DNA of 64,000 nucleotides from Flavobacterium terrigena (GCF_900108955.1 NZ_FNYA01000010.1:1-64000), one strand, 5' to 3'. Positions 8,656-18,619 are shown, numbered from the stretch's first letter. Program-made: numbers and translations. Notes: generated by a model not told the origin, from the letters alone.

Positions 8656-8694
8656 ATGGATGATTTCTCTCCAAAAGTAGGAATTGCGATTTGA
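8656..8694 (+). other. Possible 12-codon leader ORF upstream of rocD
   Basis: ATG at 8656 opens a reading frame encoding MDDFSPKVGIAI before TGA at 8692-8694, just downstream of the rocD -7 box and 20 nt before the rocD ATG. It may be chance, a decayed gene fragment or a regulatory leader peptide. It has no arginine or ornithine codons that would suggest attenuation by the pathway amino acids. Confidence 0.25.
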
Positions 8695-8714
8695 CAATCA
8701 ATAAAAAATAAATC

Positions 8715-9959
8715 ATGTCAGTTTTAGAAAAAATCAGTTCAGCAGAAATTATTGCGTTAGAAGACAAACACGGAGCACACAATTATCATCCACTACCTGT
8801 GGTTTTAAATAAAGGTGAAGGAGTATATGTTTGGGATGTAGAAGGTAAAAAATATTACGATTTTTTATCAGCATATTCTGCGGTAAATCAAGGTCATTGT
8901 CATCCGAAAATTGTTGGAGCAATGATAGAACAAGCACAAACATTAACGTTAACTTCTCGTGCATTTTATAACGACAAGTTAGGTGTTTACGAAAAATTCA
9001 TTACCAATTATTTTGGTTTCGATAAAGTATTGCCAATGAATACAGGTGCTGAAGCAGTAGAAACGGCTTTGAAAATTTGTAGAAAATGGGCTTATGAGAA
9101 AAAAGGAGTAGCCGAAAAACAAGCACAAATTATTGTGTGTGAAAATAACTTCCACGGAAGAACTACAACAATTATTTCGTTTTCAAATGACGAAAATGCA
9201 CGTAAAAACTTCGGTCCATTTACAGATGGATTTATAAAAATACCTTATAACGATGTGGAAGCTTTAGAAAAAGCAATTACTTCATCGCCAAATATTGCAG
9301 GATTTTTAGTGGAGCCAATTCAAGGTGAAGCTGGAGTTTATGTTCCTTCTGAAGGCTATTTAACAGCGGCAAAAGAGTTGTGTGAAAAACATAATGTATT
9401 GTTTATTGCTGATGAAGTGCAAACTGGAATTGCAAGAACAGGTAAGTTGTTAGCAGTACATCACGAAAACATTCAACCAGATATTTTAATTTTAGGTAAA
9501 GCTATTTCTGGTGGAGTTTATCCAGTTTCTGCGGTTTTAGCTAATGACGAAATTATGAATGTGATTAAGCCAGGTCAACATGGTTCTACTTTTGGTGGAA
9601 ATCCAGTTGCTGCTGCGGTTGCAATTGCTGCTTTAGAAGTGGTTACTGATGAAAAATTAGCAGAAAATGCTGATAAATTAGGTAAAGTTTTCCGTTCTGA
9701 ATTAGATAAATACATTCAAACTTCTAACATTGCGACTTTGGTTCGTGGAAAAGGATTGTTAAATGCGATTGTGATTAATGACACAGAAGAAAGCGATACG
9801 GCTTGGAACATCTGTATGAAATTAGCCGAAAACGGTTTGTTAGCGAAACCAACTCATGGAAATATTATTCGTTTTGCACCACCATTAGTAATGACTGATG
9901 AGCAATTATTGGATTGTGTGAATATTATTATCAACACGTTAAAAGAATTTGAAAAGTAA
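8715..9959 (+). CDS. rocD: Ornithine--oxo-acid aminotransferase
   Basis: A 414-residue PLP-dependent class III aminotransferase that converts ornithine and 2-oxoglutarate to glutamate semialdehyde and glutamate in arginine/ornithine breakdown. Supporting features are the [10 protein letters not shown] substrate-region motif near the N-terminus, [13 protein letters not shown], the [13 protein letters not shown] segment with the PLP-ring Asp, [15 protein letters not shown] with the Schiff-base Lys, and [15 protein letters not shown]. The length is normal for bacterial RocD. It is monocistronic, with a terminator after it. The acetylornithine aminotransferase ArgD is the main alternative, but the N-terminal motif favours RocD. 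Confidence 0.92.
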   Translation: MSVLEKISSAEIIALEDKHGAHNYHPLPVVLNKGEGVYVWDVEGKKYYDFLSAYSAVNQGHCHPKIVGAMIEQAQTLTLTSRAFYNDKLGVYEKFITNYFGFDKVLPMNTGAEAVETALKICRKWAYEKKGVAEKQAQIIVCENNFHGRTTTIISFSNDENARKNFGPFTDGFIKIPYNDVEALEKAITSSPNIAGFLVEPIQGEAGVYVPSEGYLTAAKELCEKHNVLFIADEVQTGIARTGKLLAVHHENIQPDILILGKAISGGVYPVSAVLANDEIMNVIKPGQHGSTFGGNPVAAAVAIAALEVVTDEKLAENADKLGKVFRSELDKYIQTSNIATLVRGKGLLNAIVINDTEESDTAWNICMKLAENGLLAKPTHGNIIRFAPPLVMTDEQLLDCVNIIINTLKEFEK

Positions 9960-9982
9960 AATTTTTAAATTGATGGTATAAA

Positions 9983-10011
9983 AAAATCCCGATGTTAATC
10001 GGGATTTTTAT
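9983..10011. terminator. Bidirectional terminator after rocD
   Basis: A 10-bp stem (AAATCCCGAT at 9984-9993 with 9998-10007) with a 4-nt loop, A-rich on the left and T-rich on the right. It separates the converging rocD and beta-barrel genes. Confidence 0.88.
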
Positions 10012-10029
10012 TTTATATAAAATCTTAGA

Positions 10030-10671
10030 TTAGAATTTTAAAGCAAGACCAAACATAACTTTAATTCCACTTAAAGTAGCTTTTCCAGTGAATTCTTCAC
10101 CGTCAAAAGTTTGTTTAGATTTTAAGCTATTTCCTTCGTAACCTACATTAGCTGTAATACCAACGATGTCAGTGAAGAAGTAGTTACCACCAGCGTTAAT
10201 TCCATAGTTTAAACCAGAATATTTAGTTTTGCTATCTCCAGCATATGCAACAACTTTGTCTTTACCAGTTGTGAAACCAACAGATGGACCAGCATATACG
10301 TTGAATTTTTCTTCGTTTAAGAAGTAGTAACGTCCAGAAGCGATTACTTTGAAAGTAGATATAGATGGTTCAGTATAACCATAAGAGTCATAAGAGTCAA
10401 GGTTTTTTGGAGTTAAAACTGCAGTACCAACTTCTAAACCAATACCAGCAGAGAAGCTTTCAGCAATACCATATTGGAAATTTGCACCAAATTGAGCACC
10501 ATTAGCAGTTGATTTGTATTCTAAAGAACCAGCTTCGTCAGCTTGAGAAGTAGAAGTTCCTGATAAAAATCCTCCCATTACATTTACATGCATTGTTCCT
10601 TTTTGGTTTGATTGTGCGTTACCTAACGTAAACGCTAATACTGCAACAGCAGATAGTAATACTTTTTTCAT
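10030..10671 (-). CDS. Outer-membrane beta-barrel protein (porin-like), copy 1
   Basis: A 213-residue exported protein. The signal peptide MKKVLLSAVAVLAFTLGNAQ is followed by strands typical of the OmpA/OprF-like eight-stranded barrel fold (FGANFQYGI, FSAGIGLEVG, YYFLNEEKFNVYAGPSVGF) and it ends with an aromatic residue (GLALKF), the usual insertion signal for the BAM complex. It is paralogous to the next gene upstream (10801-11415): the signal peptides are nearly identical and the architecture is shared. Function is unknown. A TACTTTTG box on the minus strand (10704 to 10697) lies about 25 nt before the start. Confidence 0.85.
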   Translation of the reverse strand: MKKVLLSAVAVLAFTLGNAQSNQKGTMHVNVMGGFLSGTSTSQADEAGSLEYKSTANGAQFGANFQYGIAESFSAGIGLEVGTAVLTPKNLDSYDSYGYTEPSISTFKVIASGRYYFLNEEKFNVYAGPSVGFTTGKDKVVAYAGDSKTKYSGLNYGINAGGNYFFTDIVGITANVGYEGNSLKSKQTFDGEEFTGKATLSGIKVMFGLALKF

Positions 10672-10696
10672 TTTGTTTTGTTTTTAAATTACGTGC

Positions 10697-10704
10697 CAAA
10701 AGTA
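10697..10704 (-). promoter_or_regulatory. -7 promoter box of beta-barrel copy 1
   Basis: Read on the minus strand this is TACTTTTG, matching TAnnTTTG, 25 nt upstream of the start codon. It shows the gene is transcribed on its own rather than by read-through from copy 2. Confidence 0.55.
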
Positions 10705-10750
10705 AAATTATTTTTGTAATAAAAAAATTATTAGTAAGAAATATATTTCA

Positions 10751-10779
10751 TAAAAAAACCCGCCAATGGCGGGTTTTTG
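10751..10779 (-). terminator. Terminator between the two beta-barrel genes
   Basis: An 11-bp GC-rich stem (AAAAACCCGCC at 10754-10764 with 10768-10778) and a 3-nt loop, placed just after the stop of beta-barrel copy 2. The minus strand reads into a T tract. Confidence 0.88.
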
Positions 10780-10800
10780 TTTTGTATAAAATTCTTTTTA

Positions 10801-11415
10801 TTAGAATTTGTATAATAAACCAAAGTTTATTGAATTCATGTCTAATCTTAAACCAAAGTTATCAGTTGATTCAGCACCAGCAACATCTGGCTTAGACGTG
10901 TTGTAACCTAACATTCCCCAAGTTGCTTCAATAGCAAAGTTGTCAGATAAGAAGTAGTTAACTCCTGGAGCAAAAGCTACACCAAAACCATTAGATTTTC
11001 CTTCCATAGATGGAAAACCAGTAATATCAGTTGTAGTTTTTGAAGAAGTCATGTCAACTCCTAATTGAGCAAATACTGAAAATTGAGAAGATGGAGTAAA
11101 GTAATATCTACCAAATACACCAGCTGAAAAATCATTAGTTTTTTCAATTGTGTCAACACCATCATCGTTTTTAGTTGATTCTAGACCTAATTTAACACCA
11201 ACTGCAATGTTTTCAGTTACGAAAAAACCTACTTTTGGAGAAAATGTAAAACTAGTTTCTTTAACATCTGCTGTTGAAGATGAACCAAAACCAACAGCTC
11301 CAGAAACAAAAACATTACCTTTAGAGAAACCTACTCCTGTAGTTTCTTTTTCTTCTTGTGCATTAACAAAAGTTAATGAAAATACTGCTACTGCAGTTAA
11401 TAATACTTTTTTCAT
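10801..11415 (-). CDS. Outer-membrane beta-barrel protein (porin-like), copy 2
   Basis: A 204-residue exported protein with signal peptide MKKVLLTAVAVFSLTFVNAQ, repeated amphipathic strands (FVSGAVGFGSSS, FSPKVGFFV, AVGVKLGLES, AGVFGRYYF) and a terminal phenylalanine (INFGLLYKF). These features mark a small outer-membrane barrel. It is a paralogue of the adjacent 10030-10671 gene and probably arose by tandem duplication. Each copy has its own promoter and terminator, so they can be regulated separately. The minus-strand -7 box TATATTTG lies 25 nt before the start. Confidence 0.85.
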   Translation of the reverse strand: MKKVLLTAVAVFSLTFVNAQEEKETTGVGFSKGNVFVSGAVGFGSSSTADVKETSFTFSPKVGFFVTENIAVGVKLGLESTKNDDGVDTIEKTNDFSAGVFGRYYFTPSSQFSVFAQLGVDMTSSKTTTDITGFPSMEGKSNGFGVAFAPGVNYFLSDNFAIEATWGMLGYNTSKPDVAGAESTDNFGLRLDMNSINFGLLYKF

Positions 11416-11440
11416 TTGTTTATTTTTTAAAGTTATGGGT

Positions 11441-11448
11441 CAAATATA
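11441..11448 (-). promoter_or_regulatory. -7 promoter box of beta-barrel copy 2
   Basis: On the minus strand this reads TATATTTG, a full match to TAnnTTTG, 25 nt upstream of the gene start. Confidence 0.55.
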
Positions 11449-11954
11449 AAATGTTTTTTTTGATTTTAGACTCCTTTTTTTGTGGTTATTAACATTTTTT
11501 TCAACACTTTTTCTTATTGATATTGAAAATCAAATAGTTACAAAAACCTCGTTATTTAAGGATTTTAACTAAAAACGACGATTTTCGGCTTTAAGTTATT
11601 AACATTTGACTAAAAACCCATTTTTGATTATGAAGGTTTTTGTTAACAAATCTAAAAGAATTTGTGATTTTTTAGAGAAAAGTGTGTTGGGTTTAATTGC
11701 TTTTTGGCGACAAAAAGAAGTAGTTATTTGTTGTGTTTTGAGGTCTTAATGTTCTTTTTTGTCAATTTCAATCAAAAATGTTCTTAATGATTTTTTTGTT
11801 ACATCAATTACGGATTTGCCGTAATTTAGATAATAGTTAAATTATATTTTTGTTTAAAAGTTATAAGTGTTTTAAAATAAATCAATTAAATGATTTAAAT
11901 CCTCAATTTAAAACCGAATATCAACTCTCGTTGTAACTATTAAACCTTTATATT
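11449..11954. other. Long divergent intergenic region
   Basis: About 500 nt of very AT-rich DNA separates the minus-strand barrel gene from the plus-strand secreted giant. I see a possible plus-strand -7 box TATTTTTG at 11845-11852, about 100 nt before the giant's start, and GTTAAC-containing words near 11640. There is no convincing gene, tRNA or terminator. Confidence 0.5.
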
Positions 11955-14900
11955 ATGCAAGAAAACGAAAAAAGTAGCAGAAAATATTTGCTGTTTTTCA
12001 ACATTAAAACAATTTGGGTCTTCCTTTTGTTTTTGTCTTTACAATTAAGTTTTGCTCAAAGTACGACTGGTATTGCTTTAAGTTGGAATAAATCAGTAGG
12101 TTGTCAAACCTACGGTGAAGAAGGTGACCCTAGAGATGGGAAAGAACCAGTATTTTTAGAGGATATTGGTAGCAGTGATTGTATAAAAGTTTGCGAATTT
12201 AGTTACGTGACTTATACATTATCTGGCCTACCAATGAGTTATACTACGGTTTGGCAAGCCAATGGTGGTACAGTTTCTTCATCTTCAAACACTTCATGTA
12301 ATGTTACATGGGGAAGTGTTGGCTCTGCAGGACTTACTTTAACAATTACTACAGATACCGGTAATATTATTACTAAAAACATTTGTTTTGATAAAATACA
12401 ACTGCCAACAGCTCTTTTTAATGTTGTTGATAATAATGAGTCTCCTGATAATTTTGGATGTACGAATCAGAATATTTATTTTACAAATCTTTCTCAAAAT
12501 AATGGCGGAAGTGCTTTAGTTTCCTATTATTGGAATTTTGGTGACGGAACAACTTCTTCTGCTTTTGAACCTGTTCATGTGTATACTGTAGATAAGGAAT
12601 ACACAGTTAAATTAACAGTTACTAATGCATGTAATTGTAGTCAATCATATAAACAAACTGTTTTTATTAAAGGAAGCGGATTTGATATTACATGTCCGAG
12701 TGTCGTTTGTGAAAATAGTAATGAGATTTATTCTTTACCTTTTGATGGAAAAGAAATTTGCCACAACAATTTTAACTGGTCAGTAATTGGTGGAGATATT
12801 GTCAATCAAGGTGGAGGAAATGTAGAAGTGTTATGGAATAATATCGGGAACGATGGTTTCGGATATGTAACTTTTGATCCAAAAGATTGTAATTTAGATT
12901 GTTTGTCGCCAAGTACTATAAAAGTACCTGTTATTCAAGCTAAAGGATTTATTGATGGACCAACAGATATTTGTCTTGGTGATCAAGTAAGATTTAAATT
13001 ACCACAATGGCCAACAACAGATTTTCAATGGCAAATTGCTGGTGACCCGAATGAGGCAGCTGTGAATATTATATTAACAGACCAACGAAACGAAGTAGTG
13101 CTAGAACCACTTGCTTTAGGTAGCTATACTTTAATTGCTACTTATATGAATACATTATTGCAATGTGGTGGTACAGCTAGATTAACATTTAATGTAACAC
13201 AACCACTAGAAATTATAGGTGAAAATAATATATGTCAAAATGATTTTCAAACTTACACTACAATAAATAGTGATTATACAGATTGGACATTAATGAATGC
13301 CGCTGGGAGTGTTGTAGCAACTGCGCAAGGGTTTAGTTTTGATTATAATTTTGAGACAGCTGGAAATTATACTTTAGTAGCTGGAACTGCTGCTTTATGT
13401 CCTTTTAAGCAGTTTAAGATAACTGTTGTTCCGCAACCAGTAATAACAAGCGAAATCATTGAAGGAGAATTGGTGCCATGTCCAAATACATCATACACTT
13501 ATTCTGTTGCTAATGCTGATCCTAATTTTTATTATACTTGGTCTGTTCAAAATGGGAGTACTATTGGTGGAAGTTTAGGGACACAGGTTAATGTAACTTT
13601 TAATGGTACTTCACCTGCGTCGGTTTCTGTTGTTAAAATGTCTTATAATCCTGCATTTTGTAGTTCAGAGCCATTTGTACAAGATGTTACAATTAAGAAA
13701 ATTAGAGCAGATGTGTCAAATACGAATTTAGCAGTTTGTGCTAATTCTGTAGCGTCTTATCAGGCTAATATTTCTGGGACTTCTACACTTTATACAGAAG
13801 GTGATAGTTATGTTTGGACACTAAGCAACCCATCTTTGGGAAGTATTAATGGACAAGGTACTAATAGCATAAGTATTACGTGGAATAACTTATTGACTAC
13901 AACGACTGTAGATTTAGTTTTGGTTATTAAAAAATGTACTATAATAAAAACCATAACAAAAACGATTACTATTTATCCAAATCCAATTATTAGTATATCA
14001 ACATCAAATTCAACAGTTTGTCCAGGTGCATCGGTGTATTTAAATTTAACTTCAACAGTTCCGCTTACGGGTAGTTTTGTTGTAAATTGGACAATAAATG
14101 GAGCAACTTATCCAGGAACTGTTGGAAGTACAATGTTTACACATCAGTTTCCTAATGTAAGCAGTTCTAACCTAACTACTAATGTAAGTGCGGTTATAAA
14201 TAATGTTCCGGGTTGTTCAGGTTCTACTAATACAGCTACTTTAGCTATAACTGTTTTGCCAAAACCTCCTGCGACAGCATCTTTTACTGGAGAAAATGCA
14301 TTTTGTGAGCCAACAGGTATTAATACAGTATTAGTTGTGTCTTCTAGTATGACTAATGTAAACATACAATGGTATAAAGACGGCGTGGCAATACCAGGTG
14401 CAATAAATGCAACTTATACAGTACCTCAAACTAGTGCAGGTTTTGGAAGTTATACTTTTATTGCTACAAGTACAATTACGAATTGTCAAACTACTTCTAA
14501 TAATGTTGGTGTAACACAATTAAGTTGTATTCCATTAGATTGTACATTACCTCAAGAGCCAAATTTAACTAACACTTCAAGTTTTGATTGTGGGAAAATA
14601 GTTTTGGTAGGAAGTACAGATGTTGCTCCAATATCTCCTCCTTATTTTGATATTGTTGGGCCAACTAGTTCTTTAAATGTAACAGCTCCATTTGTAAATG
14701 TTACTTTACCAGGCGTGTATCACGTGTTATACACAGCTAAGTACATTTGTCAGAACAATGGGCAGGTTGTTAAAAAACAATTAAACGAAAATGTAATTGT
14801 ACCTTATATTCCTAAAATTGGCTATACTGCCACATGTAGTGGTAATAATACTTTTGCAATTACTTTTATAGATCAAACTAATTATATAGTTGGTATACCA

Positions 14901-16916
14901 ATAAGTAGTCCTAGTTTGCAGTTTGCTTATAAACTTGTCACGGATAGTGTATTTACAGTTGTTTCAGGTAATACTGCAACGCTGTCTACTGGTAATTATA
15001 TCTTTAGAATAATAGTCGGTGGTACTGTGTACGGACAAGTACAACCAAGCTGTGAATCTTTGCTAAGTGCTAATTTAGCAGGTGTGCCTGCCGCGAATAT
15101 AACTGTGAGTAATTTAAATTGTCATGATTCTCCTGTACAGTTTGGGTTCAATATACCAATGTCTTCAACGAATAATTATCTTTGGACATTTGAACCTGGT
15201 GTTACAAATACTTTAGCTTCACCACAGCGTGTGTTTAATACATCTGGTGCTAAAACGGTTACTGTAAAAGTTACTAATGCTTTAGGTTGTAGTGATACGT
15301 TTAGCACTACTATAATTATACCAGAGCCTTGTTTTAGTGGTAACATTAGTAGTACACCTCCAAATGCAACAGTGTGTCAAGGGCAAAGTGTAAGAATAGA
15401 TTATACTCCTTCTATGAGTATGCCTAACAATTGTACGCCAACCTATGTTTGGATGAATGGTAATCTACCTGCGCTTGGAGCTACAAATAGCCCTACTTAT
15501 TTTGCAACTGCTCCAGGTTTCTATTGGTTGAAACTTGTAAATGGTTCATGTAAATATAATTGTCCAGAATTAATCAAGCCTATATTTAATATAGCGCCAA
15601 TGATAAAACTAGTTGTGCCTAGTACTGCATGTCAAGGTGAAACAATTACAGTAACTGCTATTACTACTGTGTCAGATATTACTTGGACAATTGATGGTGT
15701 GTTACAGCCTTCTGCAAATGGACAAGCTCAACCACAATTTACAATGAATACAATGAATGCACATACAATTAGTGCTACAGTTACTTCAAATGGTTGTTCT
15801 AATACCGCATCTCAAATAATTAATGTAAATGCTGTGCCAGGTCCAGTAAGTATAACTTCAACTTTAATTAGTTGTAATCCTTTTAAATATCAGCTTACAG
15901 CTACTGCTGCTTCTGGTGCTACATTTAATTGGAGTAACGGAGAAACAAATAATCCGCTTATTGTTACTCAAGGAGGTCCATATAAAGTTACAGCAACATC
16001 TGGTGGTTGTAGTGAAAGTACACAAATTGATGTGCCAAAATCACCAAGTGAATATATGTGGATATTCCCTAGCGGATGTTTCAATAATTGTTTAAAAGAT
16101 GTAGCCACACTTATTGGTCCGCGTTTGCCATTAGTATATTGGGGTTGGTTATTAGATGGGAGTGTGATGAGCTCAGGAAACAATTCTTTTCCTGAACCAT
16201 TTTCAATTGGTAACAATACTGGAAGTTATCAGTTGCGAATTAAATCTGGGCAGTGTGAGTTAACATCAGAACCTTTAAATTATACAGCAAATGATTGTGA
16301 GAATTGTAAAATAGACAGAGTAGTACTTGAGTCTGTTAATCAATTGCAATATCCATATTGTGCCTTCTCTGTAAGTTTAATCATTAGTAGTAGTTATCCA
16401 ACTGATGTGCAAGTAACATTAGGTAGTGAAAACGGAAACATAATTGTTCAGCCAGCTGGTTTTAATTTACTTTCGGGAAACAACCCGTATAGCTTTACTT
16501 TTGTGCCTTTAGATGATTTGGCTTCTGGTAGTGTAGATTTCTTTATTACATATACAGATGTTGAAGGTAATATCTGTGTAACACGATTTAAACTAGATAT
16601 TCCAACATGTAATGAAAATAATGGAGGTAGTAAGTTTGTACAAGAAAGTAGTAATGTAACTAAAGAAATAAAATCGGTAGTTACTATGTATCCTAATCCT
16701 GCAAAAGAATTAGTTACTATTGCTTACGAAAACATAAGTGCTAGTGCTATGATTGAGGTGTATGATTTAACAGGTAGATTGTTAAGTCACCATAATGCAC
16801 AAAGTCAAACGGGTAATTGGCAGCTAAATACTAGTAATTATCCTGGTGGAATATATGTGGTTGTAGTTAAAGATAACAATCAAATTATAGTGCAACACAA
16901 ATTAGTAATAGAATAA
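11955..16916 (+). CDS. Giant secreted PKD/Ig-like protein with T9SS sorting domain
   Basis: A 1653-residue cell-surface or secreted protein. An N-terminal signal with a hydrophobic stretch (VFLLFLSLQLSFAQ, cut near residue 35) leads into an array of Ig-like/PKD domains. Clear PKD motifs are YYWNFGDGTTSSAFEPVHVY near residue 195 and NNYLWTFEPGVTN near 1075. Domain starts recur as short cysteine words (VVCENS, DICLGD, NICQND, AVCANS, TVCPGA, TVCQGQ, TACQGE), as in large flavobacterial adhesins. The last ~80 residues form a type A T9SS sorting domain (MYPNPAKELVTIAYE, then GGIYVVVVKD). The nearly identical C-terminus in the next gene indicates a shared secretion route. The likely role is adhesion; no catalytic domain is visible. 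Confidence 0.88.
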   Translation: MQENEKSSRKYLLFFNIKTIWVFLLFLSLQLSFAQSTTGIALSWNKSVGCQTYGEEGDPRDGKEPVFLEDIGSSDCIKVCEFSYVTYTLSGLPMSYTTVWQANGGTVSSSSNTSCNVTWGSVGSAGLTLTITTDTGNIITKNICFDKIQLPTALFNVVDNNESPDNFGCTNQNIYFTNLSQNNGGSALVSYYWNFGDGTTSSAFEPVHVYTVDKEYTVKLTVTNACNCSQSYKQTVFIKGSGFDITCPSVVCENSNEIYSLPFDGKEICHNNFNWSVIGGDIVNQGGGNVEVLWNNIGNDGFGYVTFDPKDCNLDCLSPSTIKVPVIQAKGFIDGPTDICLGDQVRFKLPQWPTTDFQWQIAGDPNEAAVNIILTDQRNEVVLEPLALGSYTLIATYMNTLLQCGGTARLTFNVTQPLEIIGENNICQNDFQTYTTINSDYTDWTLMNAAGSVVATAQGFSFDYNFETAGNYTLVAGTAALCPFKQFKITVVPQPVITSEIIEGELVPCPNTSYTYSVANADPNFYYTWSVQNGSTIGGSLGTQVNVTFNGTSPASVSVVKMSYNPAFCSSEPFVQDVTIKKIRADVSNTNLAVCANSVASYQANISGTSTLYTEGDSYVWTLSNPSLGSINGQGTNSISITWNNLLTTTTVDLVLVIKKCTIIKTITKTITIYPNPIISISTSNSTVCPGASVYLNLTSTVPLTGSFVVNWTINGATYPGTVGSTMFTHQFPNVSSSNLTTNVSAVINNVPGCSGSTNTATLAITVLPKPPATASFTGENAFCEPTGINTVLVVSSSMTNVNIQWYKDGVAIPGAINATYTVPQTSAGFGSYTFIATSTITNCQTTSNNVGVTQLSCIPLDCTLPQEPNLTNTSSFDCGKIVLVGSTDVAPISPPYFDIVGPTSSLNVTAPFVNVTLPGVYHVLYTAKYICQNNGQVVKKQLNENVIVPYIPKIGYTATCSGNNTFAITFIDQTNYIVGIPISSPSLQFAYKLVTDSVFTVVSGNTATLSTGNYIFRIIVGGTVYGQVQPSCESLLSANLAGVPAANITVSNLNCHDSPVQFGFNIPMSSTNNYLWTFEPGVTNTLASPQRVFNTSGAKTVTVKVTNALGCSDTFSTTIIIPEPCFSGNISSTPPNATVCQGQSVRIDYTPSMSMPNNCTPTYVWMNGNLPALGATNSPTYFATAPGFYWLKLVNGSCKYNCPELIKPIFNIAPMIKLVVPSTACQGETITVTAITTVSDITWTIDGVLQPSANGQAQPQFTMNTMNAHTISATVTSNGCSNTASQIINVNAVPGPVSITSTLISCNPFKYQLTATAASGATFNWSNGETNNPLIVTQGGPYKVTATSGGCSESTQIDVPKSPSEYMWIFPSGCFNNCLKDVATLIGPRLPLVYWGWLLDGSVMSSGNNSFPEPFSIGNNTGSYQLRIKSGQCELTSEPLNYTANDCENCKIDRVVLESVNQLQYPYCAFSVSLIISSSYPTDVQVTLGSENGNIIVQPAGFNLLSGNNPYSFTFVPLDDLASGSVDFFITYTDVEGNICVTRFKLDIPTCNENNGGSKFVQESSNVTKEIKSVVTMYPNPAKELVTIAYENISASAMIEVYDLTGRLLSHHNAQSQTGNWQLNTSNYPGGIYVVVVKDNNQIIVQHKLVIE

Positions 16917-16928
16917 AAATTAAAATAA

Positions 16929-16966
16929 AAACACTTCCTCCTCTTTTTAAGGGGAGGTTTGTGTTT
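16929..16966 (+). terminator. Weak hairpin between the two T9SS genes
   Basis: An imperfect stem pairs AACAC...CCTCC on the left with GGAGG...GTGTT on the right, followed by a mixed T/A tract. It is weaker than other terminators in the window and may allow read-through to the RCC1 gene. Confidence 0.4.
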
Positions 16967-17020
16967 TAAAAATAGTTTAATTTTATGCTTTTAATAAATG
17001 TTACAGAAATGAAAATAAAA

Positions 17021-18424
17021 ATGAAAACAAAAATATTTTTTACTATTGTCTTGTGGGGTATTACAATTACCGCACAAAGCCAAACTTGTTTTTCTAATAT
17101 AAGCAGTGGAGCCTGGCATGTAAGTGCGCAAAAAACAGACGGAAGTCTTTTAGTATGGGGTAGTGGTGTGCTTGGTCAATTAGCTAATACTACTGGAGTA
17201 GATGAACCTGCCCCAGTAGCATTAGCTAATGGGACTAATTGGTTACTTGTAAAAAGTGGCAGAGCAAACACCTTTGCGATTAGAAGTGATAATACGCTTT
17301 GGGGTACAGGAAATAATGGTTATGGAGCTTTAGGGATTGGAAGTACAGTTGGAGAAATTTTTGAATGGACACAAATAGGTACAGCTAGTAATTGGGCAAA
17401 AGTTGCTGGAGGAGGTTATTTTACAATTGGGCTAAAAACCAATGGATCATTATGGGGTTGGGGAGAAAACACTACTTATCAAATGGGAAATAATACTTGT
17501 TGTGTCAATCAGCTAACGCCAATTCAGATTGGAACAGATACCGATTGGAAAGAAATTAACGCTTCTACATTTGTTGCTGCGGGTTTTGCTATAAAAAACA
17601 ACGGAACACTTTGGGGTTGGGGTTCTAATGCTTCAGGGGTTTTATGTGATTATAGTTCTACGCCTAACAGACCAATTCCTGCTCAGCTAAACCCAGATAC
17701 AGATTGGAAAAGTATTACTGCAGGTGGTGAACACATATTAGCTTTAAAAAACAACAATACGCTTTGGTCATGGGGTGCTAATCAATTTGGGCAACTTGGT
17801 AGAGATACTTCTCCTTCTAATGCTAGTATAGAAATTTTACAAGTTGGTACTGATACCTGGAAAATGGTTACCGCAGGTATTTCACTTTCTTATGGTATAA
17901 AAACAGATGGTACTTTGTGGGCTTGGGGTAAAAATGATTTAGGTCAATTAGGTAATGGTAATACTGTCAATCAATTTGCGCCAATACAAATTGGTACAGA
18001 TAATAATTGGAATAGTGTGTCTTGTGGAGGTTATGATTTTGCGGTAGCTCTAAAAACTGATGGGTCACTTTGGACATGGGGGCAAAATAGTTTTGGACAA
18101 TTAGCTAATGGTTCAACTGTTCCGGAATTGTTACCAACAAATGTTATTTCTTGTCCACTAAGTGCTGAGAGTTTTATTGCTCAAAATGTGAATTTACATC
18201 CTAATCCTACAAAAGAGTTTGTTATCATAGCTTATGAAAATTTGAGTAATACTGCTAGTATTGAAGTATATGATTTAATGGGAAGGTTGTTGAGTAAACA
18301 TTACGCGAAAAACCAAACAGGTGACTGGCGACTAAATACAAGTAGTTATCCAACTGGAGTATATGTTGTAGTGGTAAAAGATAAGAACCAGATTATAGAG
18401 CAACACAAATTGCTTAAAGAATAA
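17021..18424 (+). CDS. RCC1-repeat protein with T9SS sorting domain
   Basis: A secreted protein of about 467 residues. The signal peptide MKTKIFFTIVLWGITITAQS is followed by about seven RCC1/BNR-type repeats, seen as the recurring words LWGWGENT, LWGWGSNASG, LWSWGANQFGQLG, LWAWGKNDLGQLGNG and LWTWGQNSFGQLANG. These should fold into a beta-propeller. The C-terminal ~75 residues are a type A T9SS sorting domain (LHPNPTKEFVIIAYE, then TGVYVVVVKD) almost identical to that of the preceding giant. Starts at 16985, 17009 and 17021 are in frame. 17021 gives the most typical signal peptide. Function is unknown; propellers usually bind partners. Confidence 0.87.
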   Translation: MKTKIFFTIVLWGITITAQSQTCFSNISSGAWHVSAQKTDGSLLVWGSGVLGQLANTTGVDEPAPVALANGTNWLLVKSGRANTFAIRSDNTLWGTGNNGYGALGIGSTVGEIFEWTQIGTASNWAKVAGGGYFTIGLKTNGSLWGWGENTTYQMGNNTCCVNQLTPIQIGTDTDWKEINASTFVAAGFAIKNNGTLWGWGSNASGVLCDYSSTPNRPIPAQLNPDTDWKSITAGGEHILALKNNNTLWSWGANQFGQLGRDTSPSNASIEILQVGTDTWKMVTAGISLSYGIKTDGTLWAWGKNDLGQLGNGNTVNQFAPIQIGTDNNWNSVSCGGYDFAVALKTDGSLWTWGQNSFGQLANGSTVPELLPTNVISCPLSAESFIAQNVNLHPNPTKEFVIIAYENLSNTASIEVYDLMGRLLSKHYAKNQTGDWRLNTSSYPTGVYVVVVKDKNQIIEQHKLLKE

Positions 18425-18427
18425 AAC

Positions 18428-18460
18428 AAAAAACTCCTTAAAAAATTAAGGAGTTTTTTG
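18428..18460 (+). terminator. Terminator after the RCC1 gene
   Basis: A 13-bp stem (18428-18440 with 18447-18459) with a 6-nt loop and T tract, starting 4 nt after the stop codon. It also lies 3' of the tRNA-Val gene on the opposite strand. Confidence 0.88.
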
Positions 18461-18464
18461 TTTG

Positions 18465-18539
18465 TGGGCGATGAGGGGTTCGAACCCCCGACCCCCTCGG
18501 TGTAAACGAGGTGCTCTGAACCAGCTGAGCTAATCGCCC
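18465..18539 (-). tRNA. tRNA-Val (anticodon TAC)
   Basis: On the minus strand the sequence folds as a full cloverleaf: acceptor GGGCGAT/ATCGCCC, U8-A9, D arm GCTCAGCTGGTTCAGAGC, anticodon stem CCTCG/CGAGG with loop TTTACAC (anticodon TAC, reading GUA and other valine codons), T arm with GGTTCGAACC, and discriminator A. The 3' CCA is not encoded. Confidence 0.96.
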
Positions 18540-18619
18540 CAATAAAATGCGTTACTTCCGTATTGCGAGTGCAAATATACAGCTGTTTTCCGTATTTGCA
18601 AATAAAATAGTGAAAAAAA

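Noticed and set aside
11630..11749. 39-codon ORF in the gap before the giant T9SS gene
   Set aside because: No ribosome-binding context, no promoter box with the TA step, and no recognisable sequence. It is best explained as chance.
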